In this document: positions 34,754-48,200 of the stretch, piece after piece
Layout of the letters: each line of letters begins with the position of its first letter
Position numbering within the stretch: position 1 is the stretch's first letter
Assembly (NCBI GenBank): GCA_021399445.1
Contig: JAJTUQ010000006.1
Location: 496,001-560,000 of the forward strand
Reading direction: 5' to 3'
DNA: 64,000 nt
Source of the DNA: Xylogone sp. PMI_703
Lineage: Eukaryota > Ascomycota > Leotiomycetes
Made by a program: the position numbers and the translations under genes
Notes under the pieces: generated by a model
What the model was told of the DNA's origin: nothing
Database searches by the model: none
Seen by the model: the letters and a program-made list of their open reading frames with translations, nothing else

Positions 34754-36293
34754 GGATTTTCAGATAATGTGTCTCTTAGAATAAAAGCTTATGAGTTTAT
34801 CAAGATAAAGCAAATATATTTTATTGATAGTAATTTTTGTTCTGGTATGCAATGGTATTTTATAGTAGGCCTTAAGGATCCCTTTTATAACTAGATGGGC
34901 TTGATTGTTGACATACTTTTCGAATCGATAGTTCCGGTCAATCAGGGAATATGTTACAGGATTCAGTATTTTGAATCCGGAAATAGATCACGAGAAACTC
35001 GATTTTGCTTATAGGAGTAGCTGGTTAATTGGCGTTCCTAGTCGCAGAGCCAAGCTAACCTTAAGACAGCCACTGCCCACCATGGTGTTGCAGGTCATAT
35101 TGATGACACGAGTAAGCTTCTATCAAAACCAAATCCCAATATGACGCGGCACTGCATGTAGAGTGTACAAACCAGGCAATCGAATGATTCGAGTTTTATT
35201 TATTTGCAAGAAAACCAAACAGATACCGCATTTATTGAAATATACCCGGCTTGAGTCAAGCGACATTACACTATACGTACTATAACGCTACAAAGTCCGA
35301 ATTGTCAACAAATAAGAAGCAAGTAACGTCGAGAATTGTTAGTTTACTTGTTTAACAAGTTACAATTTACAAGCTTACAAAGTTTTGCTTACGGATCTTT
35401 AAGCCTGTAAGTATGATAAAGGAAGCTGACAGATATAAGTCATAAGAGACCCGAGATAACTTATACTATATAGTAAGTCGTAGCACAACTTCACCATACT
35501 AGAATAAAGTTTAATCAACATAATCAGAACAATTTACTTTTATGTATTAGGAGGATTACGTGCTGTACGGATCATGTATTAAAATTTTTTTAAATAATTG
35601 ATTGGTACAATGAGTCAATCACAAATATTTGTAATGACTCTACTTGTTCAAATGGGTTATTATACAATCAAACTAGTCTTAGTTATGGTGTAAGAGGAAT
35701 TAGCTGAATAAGTGACGTCTGATGGATTGATTATCAATTGTCGGTAGTTTGTCATGCGAGTGGCACTTGGGTCAAACGTAAGCACTAAATTGCAGGTCAT
35801 TCACCAGATATACTAGACAGTAGTGCTATTTGAGTAAATGCGGTACATTCTTAGCCCCAGATGGTAAATGCAGTGTCAACATCCTTCCATTTCTGGTAGG
35901 GTACGATGGCGACGCCGCCCCTTGATATGATGTTTATGAACTTAGCTGTACCGTGTTTTCTGATTAATGCCAACGGTTCATAAGATTAGTTAATGATGTG
36001 CTTTCGTAAGCTTGATGATTTCCGTGAGGCCATCTTTCGTTGAAGCTACATCCTTCTCCACAAAATGTGTGTCGGTAGATCTGTAAGACAGCAAGAATAG
36101 GCAGCTAATTGAAACGGACAGAATCTTCTATTAAGACCAAATCGGGACGCCGCCCTACGGACCCTCCGACATACAAATAGACAGCGAAGTTGTACACTTC
36201 ATTACAACTTAAAGATCACTTCGATCAACTTTGATTATCTTTTTGTAGAATTTACATCGGATCACAGTGAAATAACTAGTGACGTTCATCAGC
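34754..36293. other. 1.5-kb divergent intergenic region
   Basis: Mostly AT-rich flanks of the secreted protein gene and the oxidoreductase gene. On the minus strand two short frames (about 36085-35990 and 35946-35851) look coding-like but belong to no family I recognise; they may be a gene relic. Confidence 0.4.
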
Positions 36294-37440
36294 ATGAAAG
36301 CCGTCAGTATCCGCAATAACGCTGGCCCCGCAGAGGCGCTGTTCATTGATGAAATACCGAGCCCGGATTTGACCGGAGATGAAATCCTGGTGCAAATCCG
36401 TGCCTTTGGTATTAACCGAATGGATACCATGCAGAGAGAAGGCATATACCCCATGCTTCCCGAGTACGGTAATATACTAGGTGTAGAGTTTAGCGGGATC
36501 GTAGAGGGAAAAGGGCCCAGCGGTAACGTAAAAAGACTTAAGTTAAGAGATGCCAAGGGCTTATTAATATTTGTAGCTTCGGATACATTCAAAGTCGGCG
36601 ACAAAGTGTTTGGCCTCACATTGGGCGGTGCTGTGAGTTTGTACAGTATAATACTGGATCAAGATCCAGATTTGCTTATGATAGAAGTATGCAGAGAAAG
36701 TCGTGACCTCGGAGAAGACGGTTATTCATATGCCAGCAGGTCTGACATGGGAGGAAGCTGCTAGCCTACCAGAGGTATGAGGTAAAGGAGATAGATGAAG
36801 AGTTGGCTGATGTTTATAGACTTTCTTCACGGCTGTCCAAACTATGACCCTTGTTGGTAAACTCAAACCTGGCGAAGACGTTCTCATTCACGCAGGTGCA
36901 TCTGGCGTAGGCCTCTCTGCCATCCAAGTGGCAAAGCTATTTGGTGCAAAGAAGGTCTTTGTCACAGCAGGCACCAATGAAAAATGCCAGCTGTGCAAGT
37001 CTGTGGGTGCTGACTTTGCGATAAACTACCGCTCTGAAGATTTCGCGGAGGTGATAAAGCGAGAGACTAACGGACGAGGAGTGGACATTATCCTAGACTT
37101 AGTCGGAGCAGCATATTGGTCAAGAAATGTCGAGTCGGCCGCCCTTGACGCTCGAATAGTCGTTATTGCGTATTTAAGTGGAAGCAAGATTCCTGATTTT
37201 GATATGAGCAAAGTTTTGGGACGTCGGATTTCTATTCTGACAACTCAGCTGCGTTCCCGCGGCAAGGACTACCAGTCTAACGTACGAAATATCTTTCGTG
37301 ATAAAGTTCTTCCTCGCATCGCTAGTGGGGATGTGAAGACAATTATCGACAGTGTATCCTCGTGGAGAGATATTGTCCAGGTGCATCGGAAATTGGACTC
37401 CAATGAAACTGCCGGAAAGGTAGTTTGTAAAGTTGATTAG
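36294..37440 (+). CDS. Zinc-less MDR oxidoreductase (quinone reductase/PIG3 type)
   Basis: Four exons (36294-36522, 36577-36632, 36685-36774, 36820-37440) give 331 aa with introns of 54, 52 and 45 bp. The N-terminal GroES-like domain shows DEILVQIRAFGINRMDTMQR and LGVEFSGIVEG, then FKVGDKVFGL. The Rossmann domain opens with EDVLIHAGASGVGLSAIQVA, the NADPH site of medium-chain quinone reductases, followed by GADFAINYRSEDFAE and GRGVDIILDLVG. Zinc ligands of the alcohol dehydrogenase branch are missing, so the likely reaction is NADPH-dependent reduction of quinones or enones, in the cytosol. Exons of 56 and 90 nt are short but essential: they supply the residues KYAEKVVTSEKTVIHMPAG that bridge the two domains. 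Confidence 0.86.
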
Positions 37441-37752
37441 GGGATAAAACCGGGGTATTTTTAATCTCAGAGACAACTTTTTGAAGTCTAGATGTAGCTT
37501 TGAGTCCATTGGCAATGGCAACTATAGAGATAACTTGGGTATCACAGAAAACATTATATAGCCGGCACCAATATGGAAAAATGAGTTTCTCGATTATCAG
37601 TTATAGATCAAACTAATACTACTTGAAATGCACATAAAAACTATAGAATAAAGGAATTGGATATAACAGTGCATATTGCATTACATATTTCCCTGTATTA
37701 TATAAGCTGTCCTAGTACACATCCCTGACTTCCAGCTGGCGTGGTCTGGACA
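37441..37752. other. Convergent intergenic gap
   Basis: 3' flanks of the oxidoreductase and the 583-aa unknown gene; AT-rich, nothing else seen. Confidence 0.5.
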
Positions 37753-40016
37753 CTAGTTGCCACCAGTAATAGCTGACGATGGAGCTGTTGGAAAGTTATA
37801 GTTTTGCCCTTGAGGATTTGCTCTCTGCGGAGCGCTCGGATTCACAGGTGCAGTAACATCGTTACTCCCGTTGAATTGGAGCTCACAGAGCAAATCACCC
37901 TCATGGTTCAGGATTGGGTTGTTAAAAAAGAGTTGGCCACTGGCTGGGAAGTAGAACTTTTCCTGCCCAGCAAGATCACTGGCAAGATCTTGCTCAAGCT
38001 TAGTGAACTGTGTCATTGCTCCAGCATACCATTGTTCAACATAAGTTTGATAGACCCCGAGATTTTTAACCTTCCAGTCCGAACCGTGGACTAGTGTTGG
38101 TGCTGGTGCATCGACGGTAATCTGGAGACCACCATCATTAACGGACTGCAAGTTGAGCGTAATCTTCCAGGTGCAATTCCACGTCAGACTATCATCTGCA
38201 GTAGTTACATTCTTGAGTGACATGTAGAAGTGGATCATGCTCGACCCATTTATGATAATCTGGGAGCTTCCAGGAGTGAACGTGAGGGTATTTGTGGTCG
38301 AACCTACAACTTATGTCAGCTAGCTCCTATCGATTACCGCTGGATAATTCTTACACTGTGAATTACCCCAGATTTTTCCTAGAGCACCATCCGCCCCGGC
38401 CTCATCATATAGTTGTGGGCAAGTATAGGATGATGTAAATTCCCACGTGTTTGGAGTATTTGCTTGGGGCTTAAAGTCATAGTATGTATCGTTCACGCGA
38501 TCAGGATGACCTGGATTGCTGCCGATGGAGATATTTGTGAACCTAAGATGATCTTAGCATTTTCTCGTACTAAAATTCAGGATGGATGACAAACCAGCTC
38601 CATTTTAATTTGAACCCAGCATCAATTGTTTTGATGTAACCTGTCAAGCCATCGACGTATGGTTCGAGACCAGCATTGAAGACCCTTAATTTGGGAAAGA
38701 GATAGCGGTTGAGAAAGTTATTTGCCGACATGGCAAAAGTGCCGTACTTCGTTGAACTATCCGTTTCACTGAAGGTACCATCTGTCCAGTTCCCACTGTA
38801 TGAAAGGACTTCATAAGGTGAAGTAGGCATGGGGCGATTGTCCGTCATTTCTTCATAGAGGATATAGTTAAGCCGTGAATTTCCTGTCAACCCTGCGCCC
38901 GGATTTTGACCATTCTGATCTTGCCATTCATATGTTTGGAAAGTCACACCGGTTGGCATGAATGTTGCTGGGTGGTCACTACCTGGATATTGTTAGCTAT
39001 TTGACTAGGAAGGCATGACTGCCACCAGCCAAGAAATACATACTTGTAGGATCTTGCGCTTGGGCAACATAACCAATAGCAAGCTCTCCCTCACTGAAGA
39101 GATCACCAAGAGTGTTCATTAGTAAAGTCTGGAAATTCTTATGTGTCTCATCCTCTATCCAATCCGGGCCGCCGATTGTACTCGACTTATAGTCGAAGTT
39201 AGCAAGATCCGCAGCTATAGAGTGTCAGCTATTAGCACGCGCTTTTGTCCAGCCTCACGTTACAACTTACTGCTCATATCCACTAGGAGTTGCTGTATGG
39301 TATAATTTCCGGGTTTGGTAATCTTGCTCTTGATTTCTAGAATTTTTTTTGGGTCGCTAACATCCGAGAATTCTATCATTCAATTAGTACGCCCGTTCAA
39401 AGGAGTCAATTCAAGTCTCAGTACTAACTTAGGTCAACAGGGAACGCGAGGACTACAAAAAATCTGGGATTAGCTCAACTGAATTTAAGCAAGTTCTGAA
39501 GATACAATGCCTACCCCAACCAGTCATATCATCGTTAGTCATAGAATTATCTTTTGTATCAGTAGACCTGTAGATCTAATTTCAGAGTTAAAACTGGAAT
39601 TTAATGATATGAAAGATCGATATAGTAATTGACTTACCAGACAAGTTCCTTGCAGGAACTTCATGTAATATATGACTTTGGCAGTGCTGCCTGAGACGAT
39701 ATCAACCATTACGGCAGGAGCATCCAGCAGACAATCCTTCAGCTGGCCGTCACCTCGATCTGCCAAAGTAAATGGCTCGGGAGGGTTGTTGGCTTGGTTT
39801 GCGAGGTACAGATTGCTAAAACCTGAGTTGATCAAATATCTAGTTTCGGTCAATCGTTGATAACGTCCAGGGATTCGAAAATGAAATGGAATCATACTGC
39901 GTCATTGCAATGACTTGGTCATATCGGCCAACCTGTGTACACGTATGAGGACCGATGTTTTGACTTTCGCAGAGACATTGACTTACAGTAACTTTGGTCA
40001 CTCTATCTGAAGACAT
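37753..40016 (-). CDS. Beta-rich 583-aa protein of unknown function
   Basis: Ten exons on the minus strand: 40016-39987, 39932-39898, 39839-39638, 39575-39515, 39452-39429, 39372-39271, 39214-39044, 38982-38595, 38542-38355 and 38303-37753. All nine introns (51-62 bp) are GT..AG and phase-consistent, giving 583 aa. There is no signal peptide or membrane segment. The N terminus reads RYDQVIAMTQYLINSGFSNLY, followed by a strand-rich block (LLDAPAVMVDIVSGS, AKVIYYMKFLQGT) and later WVLAFPVDLKFSDVSDP. The C-terminal part has QITVDAPAPTL and EKFYFPASGQLFFNNPILNH, then a Pro/Asn/Gln-rich tail. The alternation suggests a large beta-sandwich or lipid-binding tubular (TULIP, P47-like) fold; this is a guess from pattern, not an identified homology. 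It is divergent from the 1,156-aa gene and shares its promoter region. The tiny exons make it easy to miss for gene finders. Confidence 0.72.
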
Positions 40017-41240
40017 TTTGTTGATATTAATTGTATAGGGACTCTTTGGAGAGGGGATTTAGTTATGAAGTGTGGAAGCGATGTTTAAATATGAGAAACT
40101 TGGTAGTTGTTTTATGTTTGTAATGAGAAATATCTTCTCATTATATAGAGTTTGTGGAATACTATCCATAATGTCTATACAATGATAGCAAACCGAACAC
40201 GTAGACGAAATTTTCTATCAAAAGTCACACAGGAACCTGTTGCAGCCATATTCCTAGCAAATGGAACTTGGAAATACGAATCTGATAGCATCCAAACTGT
40301 CCAGGAAACTAGAGTGTAACCATCAGACGAGGAGCTGAAATGAGGGGATACGAGAAAAACTGAAAGGCTATATGCAATTTAGCCAATCACCTGTAACTCA
40401 AAGGTTATACCTACTATAAGCAGAATAGATTCGGAGTTAAGTATTGAAGTGAGGGGCGTCCGAATAAGCGCTGAAAGCTTAAATACGACCCTACCGGCTC
40501 GCGCCGCTGTAGTAAGCGTTGACCTTTTGGAGCCTTTTCCAACCTGAGGTAGTATTATTGCATGTCATCACCGTGACCTTGCATAAAAACCCGACAGCAT
40601 GCATTTGAGCCTGTGGCGTATGATAGAAAAACGGTATTTGGTCATACTAGTTGTTCACTGCCACAGCGTCGTCTATACGAATCTCCAATAATACCCCGCA
40701 CACACCTAGTATTGCTTAGAAGGGAGCCCGATAACATACATCCTCAATGCAATACGAAAGAAATGCCTGGCAACCACGTGTGCGATGATAGCTTCCAAAC
40801 TCATCTCAGGAGCGCGGATAGCGCTTACATTTGATTAACCTTAATTATTGTGCTGATAATCATCACTGTGGTTGTTTCCCTTTTGAGTGTCATATACTAC
40901 TTCCAGCACAATCTCACCACCTTCTAACCGCTTCGTACTGATCATGCGGATTGTAAGTTAGAATTTATTCCAGCCAGCCACTTTTTTGTTTTTGTTTTCA
41001 ATATTCTCGATGAGTGGGCTCTTTCCCCTTCGCCATCTCTCATGCGCTAGTCTTTGGATAATATGGGTGGAAAAATGGATCCGGGGTTGCGATTCCACAA
41101 GATGGTACGGTAGTCATACAATATATAAGCTCTTCCTCGAGAATATATCTCATGTCTTATCCTGCAACCATACTCATTATACTCTGTCTATCTAATTAAA
41201 TTTAATAATCCACATCTCATATTACCACCATCTATTCATC
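40017..41240. promoter_or_regulatory. Shared divergent promoter region with two TATA-like boxes
   Basis: The 1.2 kb between the two divergent unknown genes has no coding gene. TATATAA at 41123-41129 lies about 115 bp before the right-hand ATG, and TTATATAG (CTATATAA on the minus strand) at 40141-40148 lies about 125 bp before the left-hand ATG. The symmetry suggests co-regulation, which is inference. Confidence 0.5.
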
Positions 41241-44200
41241 ATGGCGACGTTACACTTCGATTCGGAGTTGATGACTTCATATTTCTCTGCGGTTCCTGTG
41301 CCCCCAAGCAGTCACTTAGTAAACTGCCTAGATCCCATTTCAAGACGTCCTATGATCTTTGCTCTAAGCAGTGATGCAACTCCGAAACTACAGGTTATCA
41401 AAGTATATAAAATCACTTCTATATATGATTCTGGCTAAATGATTTTCAGGAAGATGCATCAGGTCGACGTGTCTTGATTGACTTAAGCAAATCCCTAAAT
41501 ATTCCAGATAATATCCCTGTTCAGGCTTTTGATGTGCAACAATCGCCAGATTTGAGTCTATACTTGACGTTTGCCACGCAGGCAAATTCTACGCAGTCAA
41601 ATGTCTTTGTTGTCAAGCCTTTTCAAATGTCTGACAATCTAACACTTAGTATCTATCCCTCTGTAACCACCGGAACGGTGCAGAAAATACTTATTGTAAG
41701 TATCACTTGCCATTTCAATTCATTAATCAACTAATATCCGGTGAAGGGGTCTCCAACTACTATTGCGGCAGGGTATCCTATGGTACTTGCGATTCATCAG
41801 CCACTTGATCGAATTGCTAGCGGAAGTGACATTAGCAGAATCTTCGTGAATCCTACCACAAACTCGGCAAAAGTTCTGGCAGACTTATCACTGCCAGTAA
41901 ATGCAAGCAGCATTCTAGATATTGCTCCTGCCTCTAGCGTATACGGAAAAGGCCTCATTGTTCTCTACACAATGCAATCTACGACTCAACTCCTCTGTGA
42001 ATATGTGAGACCGGATCCGACTGGTAATCCTGGGGACGTTATATGGTTCGATAGCTCTATTTCCTGTCCCACAGGAGCTACATCAATTGCGACTTTTGTC
42101 GATAGTCGTAACTACTCAGCACTTGTCATCAGTCACGCCCAGGGTCTTCAGTATCTAATGTCTAACGAGACTATAAGCAAGAACAAGCCGGGAATATTAG
42201 TCTCAACTGACCCACTTTTCAAGAGCGCACAGGAGCTTATTATCAGCCAGGATAGTACTGCCCTCTCTATTTGGGCTTCCAATCAGAGTGGCCAATTGGG
42301 GTATTCTCATACAACAACAGACGCGATTAGCAATCTTGAAGGTGTCTTACTTCTAGACGAAGGGCTGGCAACATCTTTTGCCGCGAGTGTCTCACGGCCA
42401 GTCGCTGCAAACGGCAATTCATACTCCTGGCAGAGTATTGTTAGTGTTGATAATTCTGGAAACCTCACTTTGTTACAGCAATGTCTGGACACTGGCATTT
42501 GGCGGAATGAACCATTCTACGTTGCAAGCACAACCTCCAATGTCCCGGTACAATGTTATACTATCACTCTGCAGGCATTCGATAGTCAAGGCATGGTGCT
42601 CACTAATGGGACAGTTCAAGTCTCGAGTTCCTCACAAGCTACTGCAGTGCTAAACGGCAGCTCGGTTACACTGACAACCTCTTCGAGCACTTTCCAGCTT
42701 GATGCCGAAGGAGAGCTGGCTTTCATCATCCCTACCTCAGGCGTGACCGGACAAACATTAACATTTGCAAAGCTTGTTGACGCTACCGGACAGGATACTG
42801 GCTTGTCACCGGTGACCGTCGATCCTACTGGGAAGGTATTTTCCGTTTTTGCTGGGATTGAAAATGGCTCGCAGCTAGCCAATGCTACCACGCAAGCAGG
42901 AAAACCGCTGTATGACGGCGTGGAACCCCCATCCTCTTCTGATCTTGATCAAGCAGTGACATGTTTCCACACGGCGCATGATGCTTACTTGAATCTCTCA
43001 GGAAATAGTGCTCAACAAAAACTAGCATCGACTCGCCATGCTCCTATTCGCGAGCTAGAAGCCGAGTCCATCGGGAACGAACTAATGGATGGCTTCCATT
43101 GGATCAAGAGTAAAGTTGATGAGGCTGAAGACTGGGTAATTGAAAAGATTGGTAAGCATTGGTCTGCTTTCAGTGATAGGTTTCTACTAATAGCTAGCCA
43201 GGAAGCGGATGGCAATTTGTCTGCAAGATTGGCGGTGAAGCTAAGACTTGGATTCTCGATAAAGTAGAGAAGGTTGCAGAAGCTGTAACCTGGGTAAGAG
43301 AATTTGAACTAGCTGTTATACTAGGCTAACACCTTCAGGTATGGAACAAGATTAAGCTAGGCATCGACAAACTTATAGAGTTTGCTGGCTTCCTATTTGC
43401 CTGGGATGACATTATACAAACGAAGAACACTATTTCATCCCTTCTCAATACCGGCTTAGACTATGCCTCCAGCCAGATAATCAATGCTGAGGCCAAGGTG
43501 GACCAGTATGTTGACTCCTCCTTTTAGAAAATGTGTAAGCTAACCTTGAACGATAGGTTTTTTGACAATCTTAAGAAATTGGCTGGCACGCCGGCCACAT
43601 CTCCGGTAGAGCAGATGAACGCAAATTCAGCACCAAGTGACCAGACAACATTAGCATCGAGTCATAACACTTCTGTGAAGTGGACCGGGGAGCGTTATAA
43701 GAATGGTGGGGCTTCAGACTCATCAGAGATATCTGGAAATAGTCCGTCATATCTGTCCATTTAATTTCCTAATCCAATTGCTAACATCTACCATAGACCC
43801 GGAGAGTGATCAGGGTGGAAATATATGGGTGAACACCGTTGTGCCAGCCCTAGACAAAGTCCAAGACGACTTGAGCTCTGTTGCACAAGATATAAGATCA
43901 CTTTTCAGCTCCCATGCCGGGCTCTCGACTGGGGATATATTCGCGAAGATTGGAACCGATCTCCTAGCTACACTTATAGACACACTAAGAGTTATTGTAA
44001 AAGCTCTTATGACGGGCCTTGCTGAGGTCCTTCAATTGATCAAAGACCTAGGAAACGCCCCGTAAGTGTAAACTATCCCCCCGGAGTCACCTTATGATGC
44101 TAACAGACCATGTAGAATTAATATACCCATCTTCTCTGCTCTTTACAAAGACATTGCCGGGCATGACTTGACTGTCATCGATGGGATTTCTTTAATATTA

Positions 44201-45064
44201 GCCATCCCTGCTACAGTTATAACAAAACTTATTACCGGGAAGGCCCCTGCACCATTCGGCACCACGATTGATGCAGCATTCTTTGGTCAGTTGATTGCTG
44301 GGGGATTTAGCACCAATGCTCCAGTACAAGGTACCAATCAGTCGGAGAAAACAAGGATGATGTTGACGACAGAGAACAAAGCTCAAACTCTCGAGCCGGC
44401 AGCAGCGGCAGTTTTCCCAGGGATCAGTTCCTCTGTGCTCATGATCTCTGTGTTGGTGAGCGATATTCAGGCAATTAAGGCGGCGGTTGACGGAGGTGCA
44501 GGTGGAGCTGCTGGTAAGATCGATCAGGGAAAAGTAACCCAAGTCGTCGGTTTCATATTAGCTGGAGCTGGAGCCATTTGCTCTTGGGTCTCTGCCAGCG
44601 GCAAGCCAGATGCAGCTGACAGGGTTTCTATCAACTACCTCACAGCTGCAAGGTGCCTCCTCGAGACCCTTGCACTGGCAGTAGGAACCAAATATGTGCC
44701 CGACCTGAAGGACAACCCAAACGCCTTGCAAGGCGCCTTGGTAGCATTTGAGCTAGCGATAGCCGTGGTCCAATTCAGCATGCAAGTCTCAGTCTACGAA
44801 GCTGAGATTGACGATACAACCTGGAAAGATTACTATCCCACAGGATCAAAACTCGGTCTAAGTAATAGCGTCTTCAACTTCTTGGCAGTTATCAGTAAAT
44901 TTGTTGCTCGGATGTCTTTTGCTGGGAAGCAACCGGAGATTGGAGCTGTTGCAATTGCTGCTATGAATGTTAGTGCAACGGTGAAGCAGGCGTGTGAAAC
45001 TGCTAGAGTGGCAGAGGACTTCAAGAATAACAGAGACTTCCAGATTGTGGCAGCGTCTTTCTAG
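41241..45064 (+). CDS. 1,156-aa protein, propeller-like N terminus and helical C terminus
   Basis: Eight exons: 41241-41402, 41450-41695, 41747-43151, 43202-43293, 43339-43505, 43557-43741, 43797-44061 and 44116-45064; introns 47-55 bp, total 1,156 aa. The donors at 41403 (41394 also possible) and 43742 (43706 possible) are less certain. Residues 1-430 are built of regularly spaced beta-type repeats (SNVFVVKP, SRIFVNPTT, GKGLIVLYTM, TALSIWASNQSGQLGY), suggesting a beta-propeller. Residues 430-560 look like a beta domain. Residues about 580-665 are Trp-spaced amphipathic helices (FHWIKSKVDEAEDWVIEKI, TWILDKVEKVAEAVTWVWNK). The C-terminal 320 residues hold hydrophobic helices (VIDGISLILAIPATVITKLI, VVGFILAGAGAICSWV). 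No signal peptide. I know similar large fungal hypothetical proteins but no described function; membrane association is an inference. Confidence 0.75.
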
Positions 45065-45265
45065 GGGAATAATACAAGGGCGCCTAGGTCATCTTTTATT
45101 ACATGCCCTAAAATCATTAAGATAGTAACAAAGCCCAGAACTTATATTTAACTAAGAAGATTCAAGCCAAAGCAAATCCGCATTGAGAAATGCACAATGT
45201 TATTTTGTGCAACTGTTTTGCTTTTAGTATCTCTTCTGGATGAACTAAACGCTATATGCAGAAGT

Positions 45266-48200
45266 CTAATAACTATTCTTTCTCTTGGCGTACCTGGTCC
45301 CTTCCACAAGCGACGGCTTCTGATACCCGCTCTGGATAACTGCGTCAATTTCCAATGTTAGTCCCTCTAACCTAACAGACTGGTTTTCTTGTGACCACAG
45401 AGTAAGTGCTAGATAGTTATTTCCGTTGTAGTTGAGAATACCCTCCGGGATTGGATAGCGTAGTTGCGGGCCAATGTGATTAACTATGGTAAATAATTAG
45501 TCTAATAGATCATGAATCGGCTCAGTAACTCTTGCAACATACTATACTTGCCAAATTGCCATCCGTTAATGTAGAATTGGACCCGATATGCTGCAGGAGT
45601 CCCCTTCCGGGTGTTGTTGCTGAACACAAGACTGAGAGGAATATCGTAGCCAGCAGGCATATGAAGATCAAAAGATGTAGCAAAGAATCCAACCCCCGGT
45701 TTTGAAATTCCATTAGATATTGGTGATTTCATTTCCCAATGGGATTGCGGTGCACCGGGAAGATGGTAGCCCTGTCGCTCCGCGTACATCGCCCCTTCAT
45801 TTAGCGGACCCCTACTGAGATCTTGATATTTTTCTCCACCGAGATTGCCGCTTATTTTCCATGACACGTCTGATTTGTCTCTGCCTTTCAAGTCATAGTC
45901 AAGAATTCCGCGTGGATCCTTCATGATCTGCACGTTAGCCGGGAAGTTTTCATCTATCCCCATGTGATCTATTAGTATGGTCACGACGTGGGACCTCCCT
46001 CGCTGTAGCTTTGTAGGAAAAGCGAGAGTCTGATTGTAGAACATGTCTGCAGCACTACCCTTCCACGATCCGAGATATGTAGAATCTAGCCATACGGAAT
46101 ACCCAAATGCATATCCGGCCTCTGCGAGAAGATAGAGTGCTGATTCAGATCCGTTGGCAACAAAGTGCCCACGATAGAGCAAGGATCCCGTATTATACCC
46201 ATAGTCGGTGGCGTATAGTGAAGTTGGTGTTGACAAGTTTCTTAGGTTGTTTGATTCTTCGTGGTCGCATAGAGTCCAGCTCTTATCATCATATCCCGCT
46301 TTAATTTCTGGAAGAGAGCCAATATATCGCCATGCCGCGGTTTTTAGATCTGGAATAACAATGTGTGGTATCGAGAAAGCCAGTAAACCGACCAGTCGAC
46401 CATTTTCGATTTTGGAATTTACCCTCTTCCCATTGAAATATAATGATGAAATATCATTAGGGGCTGATATGACTTCGATCTCCGTTGTTTTGTTGAGATC
46501 CCCAGAGAGATGGAGGGTTTTCCCAATAATCTCTGCGCTGCGAAGTAAATATCCAGCTTTAACGATAACCGACTGGTCTTCTCGCGATGGAGAAACATGT
46601 AAACCCAGAGGAGGTGGAGCAGGTAGGTCCAAGACCCAATAATTGTAAGCATCGTTCCTCCACAGTAGATGGATCTCGAGGTGGTTACCGAATTTGACAA
46701 CTCGGCGTGTTCTGCTAACCGTCCATTGCACAATAATTGAAAATTTCGACTGATGCAGTACTACTTTCCCACCCTCAATTTCTGACGGAGATTTGAGACT
46801 GGCTGGAACGGCAAATTCATGTACCTCATGTTCGCCGCCGTACAACACCAGCACAGTCTTAGATCCTGACTTTTTCCAGGTGAAAACTTCCGCTGTTGAG
46901 TAAATGAGGTTCAAACTTCCGATATCATAATCAACCACATGGAATTTTGAATCTCGGCCATTTAGAGTAAGATGTCCGCCCAGCTGTGGAATAGTGAGAT
47001 GCCCGAGACTAGCGTTAACCTTGAATTTATACTGAGTAGAATCCAACGACGTCAGGTCTTTGTGGCGGATGATGTAGTAAGAAGTCGGTGATCCTGCCAA
47101 ATGTGTGACTCCTATGTCATCTGTCTCGGTGTAGATACCAAAGCTAATATTCTCGGGGTGCGTTGTCAAATAAGATGGCGATACTTGCAGGAAATTGGCT
47201 TGTAGCTTCAATTCACTATACTTTTCACGGGATACCTGACGATTCTCGGAGATTGCTGCACCAACATCGTAGGATGTGTAACCCCCTGAATATCCAAGGT
47301 TTCCCCAATTCGTACCTCCAAAGATCTAGTTGTAGTTAATAATCTAAAGAATGAAAGTAGAAGGCAAGAGGCCTTTGGAAGGACTATGAAGGATATATTT
47401 ACCATATATAAACTTTGAATAGCAATTCGGAATCCATAATTGAGTTTATAGAAGATCCGCTCAAACTCGTGGTTGATATGCGCGGCCGAGGTCTCGACAC
47501 CAACCCCACCCCTAGATTTACAACTTTGTCAGTAATGCTACATGTTTCATTCCCCTTTCTCCAGTTCAACGGGTATAAAGGTGACGCACCATGCATCTGG
47601 GCAACCTCCTTGGAATTCTGAAATGGAGAATGGACCAGAAGGGCTCATTTCTTCGTGAGTTGTAAAATTGTATAGAAGTAGTGGGTCAATGAGGGCACCC
47701 CAATCCGACGCATTTGAGGCTAGAACCACGTGAGTAAAATTGAAAACAAAATTTCTGTAGCGCTAAAGAGGGACAAGCAAATGGAACCTACGTGCAGTGG
47801 ACCAACCCAAGGGGTAGTCGTCAAAGCTGTAGATATCGACTGCTCCAATTCCAGTACCTGGCGCAAAATTCCCCACTGGAAATGCATCATTCACAATGAA
47901 CGGAACGATAATACCGGCTTTCCGATACTCCTCTTCAACATATGCCATATACTGCTTTTCTAGACAAGATGATTCTATACCAGTAATAGTGAGATTATTA
48001 ATCTGGGTGTACCCATTAGTATCCACACATATCGTGTACTCATTTTCTGGCTGGAAGAGAATGACAGGCCCTCCATTAGTGATTTGTGCCTTTGCAATAA
48101 TGCCACCAATTGTGGAGATATATGGCGTGATAGAATCCAGGTAGTCTTGATCTGTGGTCTTCAGCCTTCCCTTAAGACGCGCTAACCACCCCGGAAACCC

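Noticed and set aside
46208..46642. Plus-strand 144-aa frame
   Set aside because: Antisense shadow of the GH35 gene, which is supported by catalytic motifs and splice sites.
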